Of a stretch of DNA of 64,000 bases, positions 58,870 through 64,000 are shown one piece after another. Position 1 is the stretch's first letter. The number at the start of each line of letters is the position of its first letter. The DNA comes from Acidobacteriaceae bacterium (lineage in GTDB: Bacteria; Acidobacteriota; Terriglobia; Terriglobales; Acidobacteriaceae): assembly GCA_025462735.1 (NCBI GenBank), contig JAOAPC010000012.1:32134-96133 (forward strand). The letters run 5' to 3'. Under the pieces are notes generated by a model, which was not told where the DNA came from, did no database searches, and worked only from the letters and a program-made list of their open reading frames with translations. The position numbers and the translations under genes were made by a program.

Positions 58870-60156
58870 ATGGCAGATTCGCAGCGCCCCACAGTGGTCC
58901 CCAGCCGTCCTGAAGCAGCTTCGTCTACCAACCGATGGGGAATTGCGGCCGCCGGAGTAGTGATGCAAATCGCTCTCGGCGCGGTTTATGCCTGGAGCGT
59001 ATTCCGCATTCCGCTCACCAAGGCATTCGGCTGGACGATTTCGCAGGTCACTCTCACCTTCACCATAGCCATTTTGATGCTGGGCTTCGCGGCCTTCGTG
59101 GGCGGCCTCTGGATGCGGAAAGTCGGACCGCGACGGGTGGCGATTGTGGGTGGAATACTCTATGGCGCCGGAGTGTTTTTGGCCAGCTTTTCCGGCGGGC
59201 ATTTGTACTGGCTTTATTTTTCTTACGGCGTTATCGGCGGTATCGGCATCGGGCTCGGCTATATCGTCCCGGTAGCAACGCTGGTGAAATGGTTCCCAGA
59301 CAAACGCGGCATGATTACTGGAATTGCGGTAGCCGGGTTCGGCGCCGGCGCCTTGCTTACTGCGCCGATTGCAAGCCGATTGATCGTCAGCGTGGGAGTG
59401 CTCAAGACATTCGCGATTCTTGGCGTTGCTTATTTTCTTGGGGTGACAATTCCGGCGCTCTTTATGAAAGATCCGCCCCCGGGCTTTAAGCCTGCGGGGT
59501 GGCAGCCTTCCGCAGCACAGGCGAAGCAACGCGTTGCGCGAGACTACACGCTGGCAGAAGCCCTTAAAAAATGGCAATGGTACGCGCTCTGGGCAATGTT
59601 GTTCCTGAATACTTCGGCGGGAATTTCCATCATCTCGCAAGCTGCGCCAATGACGCAGGAAATCACGCATGTGACCGCCGCGGTTGCGGCTGGAATGGTC
59701 GGCATCATTTCAATTGCCAATGGAGCGGGGCGTTTTCTGTGGGCGTGGCTCTCGGATGCGATTGGTCGGCGCGCCGTCTTCTTGTCCATGTTTTTGATTC
59801 AAGCAGTGGTGTTCTGGATGATGCCGCACGTCTCGAGCTTCGGGATGTTCACCACATTGGCGTTCATCGTGCTGCTCTGCTATGGTGGCGGCTTCGGCAC
59901 TATGCCTGCTTTTGCGACCGATTATTTCGGACCAACCAATGTGGGATCGATTTACGGATTAATGCTCACCGCATGGGGGTTCGCGGGCGTGCTTGGACCA
60001 ACGCTGATCGCTACGGTTCGCCAGCGCACCGGTCACTATAGCGAAGCTCTGCATATGATCGCTGTGATTGTGCTCATCAGTGCAGTTCTGCCGTTGATCA
60101 CGCATCCACCCGAAACTGGTAGCCCCAAGAAAGAGGTCTCGCCGCGAGCGGCGTAA
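58870..60156 (+). CDS. OFA-family (oxalate/formate antiporter-like) MFS transporter
   Basis: A 428-residue major facilitator protein with twelve predicted helices. The OFA signature is seen in the N-terminal GAVYAWSVFRIPLTKAFGW and GIGLGYIVPVATLVKWFPDKRGMITGIAVAGFGAGAL. The C-terminal half has FLNTSAGISIISQAAPMTQE, AGMVGIISIANGAGRFLWAWLSDAIGRR and GFGTMPAFATDYFG. OxlT exchanges oxalate and formate; other members move pyruvate or related monocarboxylates, so the substrate is open. It stands alone; frc and oxc were not seen. It is followed by an inverted-repeat element, then convergent with the aldolase gene. Confidence 0.9.
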   Translation: MADSQRPTVVPSRPEAASSTNRWGIAAAGVVMQIALGAVYAWSVFRIPLTKAFGWTISQVTLTFTIAILMLGFAAFVGGLWMRKVGPRRVAIVGGILYGAGVFLASFSGGHLYWLYFSYGVIGGIGIGLGYIVPVATLVKWFPDKRGMITGIAVAGFGAGALLTAPIASRLIVSVGVLKTFAILGVAYFLGVTIPALFMKDPPPGFKPAGWQPSAAQAKQRVARDYTLAEALKKWQWYALWAMLFLNTSAGISIISQAAPMTQEITHVTAAVAAGMVGIISIANGAGRFLWAWLSDAIGRRAVFLSMFLIQAVVFWMMPHVSSFGMFTTLAFIVLLCYGGGFGTMPAFATDYFGPTNVGSIYGLMLTAWGFAGVLGPTLIATVRQRTGHYSEALHMIAVIVLISAVLPLITHPPETGSPKKEVSPRAA

Positions 60157-60166
60157 GAATTAAACC

Positions 60167-60244
60167 TTACACCACGAAGGACACGAAGGTGCACGAAGGA
60201 TTTTTAATGTTCTTCCTTCGCTTGCCTTTGTGTCTTTCGTGGTT
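60167..60244. repeat. Inverted repeat between OFA transporter and aldolase genes
   Basis: The left arm ACACCACGAAGGACACGAAGG (from 60169) and the right arm CCTTTGTGTCTTTCGTGG (to 60242) form a long hairpin. It may terminate both convergent genes. This is the CACGAAG version of the short-period element. Confidence 0.75.
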
Positions 60245-60256
60245 TGGTAAGAGCTT

Positions 60257-61264
60257 TCAGGCTCCGGCCATCGCTGGTTCCACGTCATAAATCGGGAACC
60301 ACGACGTCGCGGCTTTCAGCTTTTCGTTCACGTTCTCGATGTTCTTCACGCCTTCGGTTTCAAGCCATTTGCGGAATGCAGCCGGCCCTTGTTTCGCATA
60401 AACCGGAATACCCTCTTTCCAGGTGGCGCGTCCGCAGAGTACGCCGTTAAACTTGACGCCGGTCTCGCCGGCGAGCTCCAACGTCTCGCTGAATTCGGCG
60501 TTGCTAACTCCAGCCGAAAGGTAAATGAACGGTTTGGTGGCAACGCTAGCAGCCTTGTGAAACAGCTCAATCGCTTCTTTTTTTGTGTAGGCTTTCTGCC
60601 CACCAAATGATTTCGTGCCCTCGACAAATTCCATATTCACCGGCACTTCGACTTTCAGCACATCTACGCCGTAGCGGTCTTTGGTGAACTCGCGCATGCT
60701 CTCAGTGACGATATGCGGTTTCTTCTTCGCATAGTCCACGCCTTTTTCGTCCGTGCCTTCTTCGTATCCGACAAACTCAAGGAAGAAGGGTATGTCATTG
60801 GCGCGGCACTCGTCGCCAATGCGCTCGACCCACGCGTGCTTTTTGTCGTTCACGTCCTTGGGATCATAAGGCGTGTAGTAGAGCAGGATCTTCACGCAAT
60901 CTGCTCCAACCTCTTTCAGCCGGCGAGCGGACCAGTGGTCAAGGAGATCGCCCAGACGGCCGGGACCGGTTTTGTCATATCCGGTTTTTTCGTAAGCCAG
61001 TAGCAGGCCGGCATTTTTCGCGCGGCGCTTGGCAGCGGGCAGTCCCCATTCAGGATCGAGAAGGATGGCGCTCGCGTGGGGGGTGAGAACTTCGGTGACC
61101 AGCGACTTGAATTCCTCCATCATTGAGTCAGTGATGTCGCCGCCTTTTTCTTTTGCCAGCGACTTCTGCAGCGAGCCACGCTGGTCCATGGCGGCGGCCG
61201 CGATTACGCCGCGCTTGTCCGAAACACGTTGCAGGCCCGCGAGTTTTCCCGGGGTAAGCTTCAT
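60257..61264 (-). CDS. lacD: Tagatose 1,6-diphosphate aldolase (LacD-like)
   Basis: A 335-residue class I aldolase. The LacD family pattern shows in KLAGLQRVSDKRGVIAAAAMDQRGSL, ASAILLDPEWGLPAAKRR, GADCVKILLYYTPYD (Schiff-base Lys in CVKILLYY), NDIPFFLEFVGYEEG and YLSAGVSNAEFSETLELAGETGVKFNGVLCGRATWKEG, shown in outline. LacD cleaves tagatose-1,6-bisphosphate to DHAP and glyceraldehyde-3-phosphate; relatives also act on fructose or sulfofructose phosphates, so the true substrate may differ. No other tagatose-pathway genes are near. GGAGGAC precedes the ATG. Confidence 0.88.
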   Translation of the reverse strand: MKLTPGKLAGLQRVSDKRGVIAAAAMDQRGSLQKSLAKEKGGDITDSMMEEFKSLVTEVLTPHASAILLDPEWGLPAAKRRAKNAGLLLAYEKTGYDKTGPGRLGDLLDHWSARRLKEVGADCVKILLYYTPYDPKDVNDKKHAWVERIGDECRANDIPFFLEFVGYEEGTDEKGVDYAKKKPHIVTESMREFTKDRYGVDVLKVEVPVNMEFVEGTKSFGGQKAYTKKEAIELFHKAASVATKPFIYLSAGVSNAEFSETLELAGETGVKFNGVLCGRATWKEGIPVYAKQGPAAFRKWLETEGVKNIENVNEKLKAATSWFPIYDVEPAMAGA

Positions 61265-61427
61265 AAGTCCTCCAATGAGTGCAATGAAATGGATTGCCGG
61301 CCAAAAGAAAGGGACGACTGATTATTGTAATATGTGCGCGCCTGAACACGGGTAGTTTCCGAGTTGCCAGTCACCCACGTGGAATCGCGCTCTTGCGATT
61401 GTTGACGCAATCATTGCGCCGCTCGAC

Positions 61428-64000
61428 TTACGGGGCTGTGATCGTGTTGCTGTCTAAGGTGACCGCGGCAGTCTGCGCCAGCGCCCTGCCTTCGAGACTC
61501 ACGCCCGTTGTGATTGTGATCGAAGCCAGCGCCAGAATGTTTCCCTTAAATATCGAGTTCGTTCCCAAGGTCGCTGAGCTGCCAACCTGCCAAAAGATAT
61601 TTTTCGCTTGGGCGCCGCCTGCGAGAACAACCTGCGTGTTTGTTATGGTCGTGAGTGTTGATCCGATCTGGAAGATGAAAATGGCGTTCGCGTTACCCTG
61701 GGCGTCGAGAGTGACGTTTCCTCCGGATAGCATGACTGTGCTGGCGGTCTTGTACAAGCCAGGGGTAAGAGTCAGACCGCTCATATCTGCGGGCAGGAGT
61801 GCAGCTCCTGTGAGTCCGGCGATGTAGTTGTACGCGATGCTCAAATCGAGTTGCGCCTGCGCTGCGACTGGATCGGTCAAGTGCATGACCACGGGCGGAG
61901 TTAGTGTTCCTGGCGGAAATCCGGTCACCGAGGTGCCTGGACTCAACCCCAAATCCCCACCGCTAATCATGGTCGGGCCAGTGTTGGTAACCGTGGATGC
62001 GCCCAGAACTTCGAAATTCGCGGCCGATCCCATCGGTACAGGCGACTGACACGCCAGCACTGCGGTGGTGAATCTCCATACGAAGTCGGTGGCCAGCGCG
62101 TTGCCAAACAGGTCCTGGACGCCGGTGCTGATCGTGACTGTGTAAGTTGTGCTCAGCGCGAGATTGCCGGATGGAGTAAACGTAGCGATTTGACCCGTTC
62201 CGTCCAGAGTGACTGCCCCGGTGACTCCGGGTGCCACCGTAAAGGTCGTATTGTTGATGGTTGCAGGATCCATCGCTTCGCTGAATGTGGCGGTGATCAC
62301 GGTATTGGGACACACACCAGCCGCACCAGCGGCAGGGGATACGGAAATCACTATAGGCGGAGGCGGAGGCGGACATGAAGTAGCGCCTGTGGTGAAGGTC
62401 CATACAAAATTGCTCGCCAGTGCATTGCCAAACTGGTCCTTCGCCCCGGTGGTAATCGTGACTGTGTACAGCGTCCTCAGTGTGAGATTGCCTGATGGAG
62501 TGAAGGTGAAGATTGTGTTGGATGCATCAGAGGTGATGGTTCCCGTCACGCCAGAAGCCACCGTGAAAGTGATTGCATTGATGGTCGCAGGATCCATGGC
62601 CTGCGGGAAAGTGGCAGCAATGACTATGTTCGGACATACTCCGGTCGAGCCGTTGGGAGGGGTCACGGAAATGGGCGGGGCTGCCGGTTGACATGGATTT
62701 GCACCCGTGGTGAAGCTCCACACAAAATCACTCGCCAGTGCATTGCCAAACATGTCATGAGCGCCGGTGGTAATCGTCGCGACATATGCGGTACTCAGTG
62801 GGAGACTGCTGGACGGGGTAAAGATCGTCGTATTGCTTGAAGCGTCGTAGGTAACTTGTCCGCCGACGGGTGAAGATCCCGGTCCCGTTAATGTAAAAGT
62901 GGTGCCATCGATCGATGAAGGGTCCATGGCCTCGCTGAAAATGGCGGTGACGATCGTGTTGGGACATAGCCCGACTGAAGCATTGGGAGGACTGACGGAG
63001 AGCACGGTCGGGGGCGGATTGCATCCGTTGGCGGCGGTGGTGAAACGCCAAACGAAATCACCGGCCAGAGCGTTCCCGAACAGGTCTCGAACTCCGGTGG
63101 TGATCGTCGCGGTGTAGATGGTGCTGATGGCTAGAGGGCTGGACGGGGTGAAGGTGAAGATGGTGTCGGATGCATCGTGAGTGATAGTTCCGGTCACGCC
63201 GGGAGAAACGGTGAAGGTCGATGAGTTGACGCTGGCCGCGTTCATGGCCTCGCTGAAAGTGGCAGTGACGACGCTGTTGGAACAGACACCGACTGAAACA
63301 TTGGGAGGACTGGCGGAGAGCACGGTGGGTGCAGGATTGCATCCGTTGGCGGCGGTGGTGAAACGCCAAACGAAATCACTGGCCAGAGCATTGCCGAAGA
63401 GATCGCGGACTCCGGTGGTGATGGTCGCGGTGTAGACCGTGCCGATGACAAAAGGACTCGACGGGGTCAACGTAAAAACCGTGTTGGATACATCGTGAGT
63501 GATGGTTCCACTTACGCCGAGAGCCACGGTAAACGTTGCGGCGTTGATGCTTGCCACGTTCATGGCCTCGCTGAAGGTGGCAGTGACGACTGAGTTCGAA
63601 CAGACCCCGACTGAAGCATTCGAGGGGCTTACGGAGAGAATGGTCGGGGGCGGATTGCATCCGTTGGCGGCGGTGGTGAAACGCCAAACGAAATTACTGG
63701 CCAGAGCGTTGCCGAAGGGGTCGCGAACTCCGGTTGTGATGGTGGCAGTGTAGACAGTGCTTATGGCTAGAGGACCCGATGGGGTGAAGGTAAAGACAGT
63801 GTTGCTGGCATCGTGAGTGATAGTTCCGGTAACGCCGGGGGAAATGGTAAAGGTCGATGAGTTGATGCTGGCCACGTTCATGGCCTCGCTGAAAGTGGCG
63901 GTGACGACGCTGTTGGAACAAACGCCGACTGAAGCGTTGGGAGGGCCTACGGAGAGAACGGTCGGTGGCGGGTTACATCCGTTGGCAGCGGTGGTGAAAC
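61428..64000 (-). CDS. Exported Ig-like-repeat protein with C-terminal DUF3494 (ice-binding-like) domain, N-terminus beyond window
   Basis: The frame is open from the right edge (64000) to TAA at 61428, at least 857 residues; the first ATG in view (63881) is internal. It has six full Big_5/SbsA_Ig-type repeats plus the end of another. Each opens with NGCNPPPTVLSVSPPNASVG-like sequence, followed by VTATFSEAM and ending GNALASDFVWRFTTA. Four repeats near the edge are spaced exactly 318 bp (106 residues). A DUF3494 domain (about the last 200 residues) follows: AANFEVLGASTVTNTGPTMISGGDLG, then NANAIFIFQIGSTLTT and NIFWQVGSSATLGTNSIFKGNILA. Such proteins are secreted or surface-anchored; DUF3494 domains can bind ice or act as adhesive beta-helices. 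Confidence 0.9.
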   Translation of the reverse strand, partial: FTTAANGCNPPPTVLSVGPPNASVGVCSNSVVTATFSEAMNVASINSSTFTISPGVTGTITHDASNTVFTFTPSGPLAISTVYTATITTGVRDPFGNALASNFVWRFTTAANGCNPPPTILSVSPSNASVGVCSNSVVTATFSEAMNVASINAATFTVALGVSGTITHDVSNTVFTLTPSSPFVIGTVYTATITTGVRDLFGNALASDFVWRFTTAANGCNPAPTVLSASPPNVSVGVCSNSVVTATFSEAMNAASVNSSTFTVSPGVTGTITHDASDTIFTFTPSSPLAISTIYTATITTGVRDLFGNALAGDFVWRFTTAANGCNPPPTVLSVSPPNASVGLCPNTIVTAIFSEAMDPSSIDGTTFTLTGPGSSPVGGQVTYDASSNTTIFTPSSSLPLSTAYVATITTGAHDMFGNALASDFVWSFTTGANPCQPAAPPISVTPPNGSTGVCPNIVIAATFPQAMDPATINAITFTVASGVTGTITSDASNTIFTFTPSGNLTLRTLYTVTITTGAKDQFGNALASNFVWTFTTGATSCPPPPPPIVISVSPAAGAAGVCPNTVITATFSEAMDPATINNTTFTVAPGVTGAVTLDGTGQIATFTPSGNLALSTTYTVTISTGVQDLFGNALATDFVWRFTTAVLACQSPVPMGSAANFEVLGASTVTNTGPTMISGGDLGLSPGTSVTGFPPGTLTPPVVMHLTDPVAAQAQLDLSIAYNYIAGLTGAALLPADMSGLTLTPGLYKTASTVMLSGGNVTLDAQGNANAIFIFQIGSTLTTITNTQVVLAGGAQAKNIFWQVGSSATLGTNSIFKGNILALASITITTGVSLEGRALAQTAAVTLDSNTITAP

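Noticed and set aside
63881..64000. ATG at 63881 as the start of the Ig-repeat protein
   Set aside because: The frame is open and repeat-homologous up to the window edge, so the ATG is internal.

Overview
The window looks like chromosomal DNA of an acidobacterium (Acidobacteriota, Terriglobia-like). This is inferred from gene content: PEP-CTERM proteins, a sigma-E/anti-sigma/DUF4097 operon, DUF2911-TPR and HAF-type secreted proteins, Big_5 repeats ending in a DUF3494 domain, many alternative start codons (GTG/TTG), and intergenic regions full of short palindromes. Most genes are housekeeping. No prophage, CRISPR array, rRNA, tRNA or complete insertion sequence was recognised.

Layout. 1-12.0 kb: CYTH protein (partial), a DedA-rhodanese protein with an in-frame UGA, a polyprenyl synthase, YajQ, TatD, MetG, LarC, ArgS, PepA. 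12.3-15.0 kb: SSB, pterin dehydratase and two tandemly duplicated PEP-CTERM genes. 15.0-28.5 kb: YpdA-like reductase, AspA, a Phd antitoxin with a frameshifted YoeB toxin, hydroxyacyl-CoA dehydrogenase, HAD phosphatase, HtrA-like protease, UppS-CdsA, YdjC-like deacetylase, Tag and secreted proteins. 28.6-33.4 kb: HxlR/RutE divergent pair, secreted proteins, and a RAYT-type transposase amid palindromes. 33.5-39.7 kb: DnaK, a 57-residue ORF, DnaJ, a Clp N-domain protein, YraN, GalT. 39.8-48.1 kb: IscS, TsaD, a candidate structured RNA, Nudix, LigD with a rhodanese, RluB-like synthase. 48.1-58.6 kb: M13 peptidase, GuaA, methyltransferase and the ECF-sigma operon. 58.9-64 kb: OFA transporter, LacD-like aldolase and a long Ig-repeat protein that runs off the right edge.

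Main points of interest. (1) The DedA-rhodanese gene stops at a UGA exactly where a cysteine is expected; the frame continues through an intact rhodanese C-terminus to a UAG, and a bSECIS-like hairpin lies just after the UGA, so it is a selenoprotein candidate. (2) A roughly 300-nt RNA near 43.06-43.36 kb starts with a 19-codon ORF whose perfect Shine-Dalgarno is fully complementary to a segment 200 nt downstream, and it ends in a strong terminator. (3) Palindrome families beside the RAYT gene also occur in frame inside tsaD and metG; other repeat families lie in frame inside ligD and argS. (4) The PEP-CTERM pair carries duplicated upstream DNA that includes the 3' end of phhB, plus sigma-54-like elements at matching positions.
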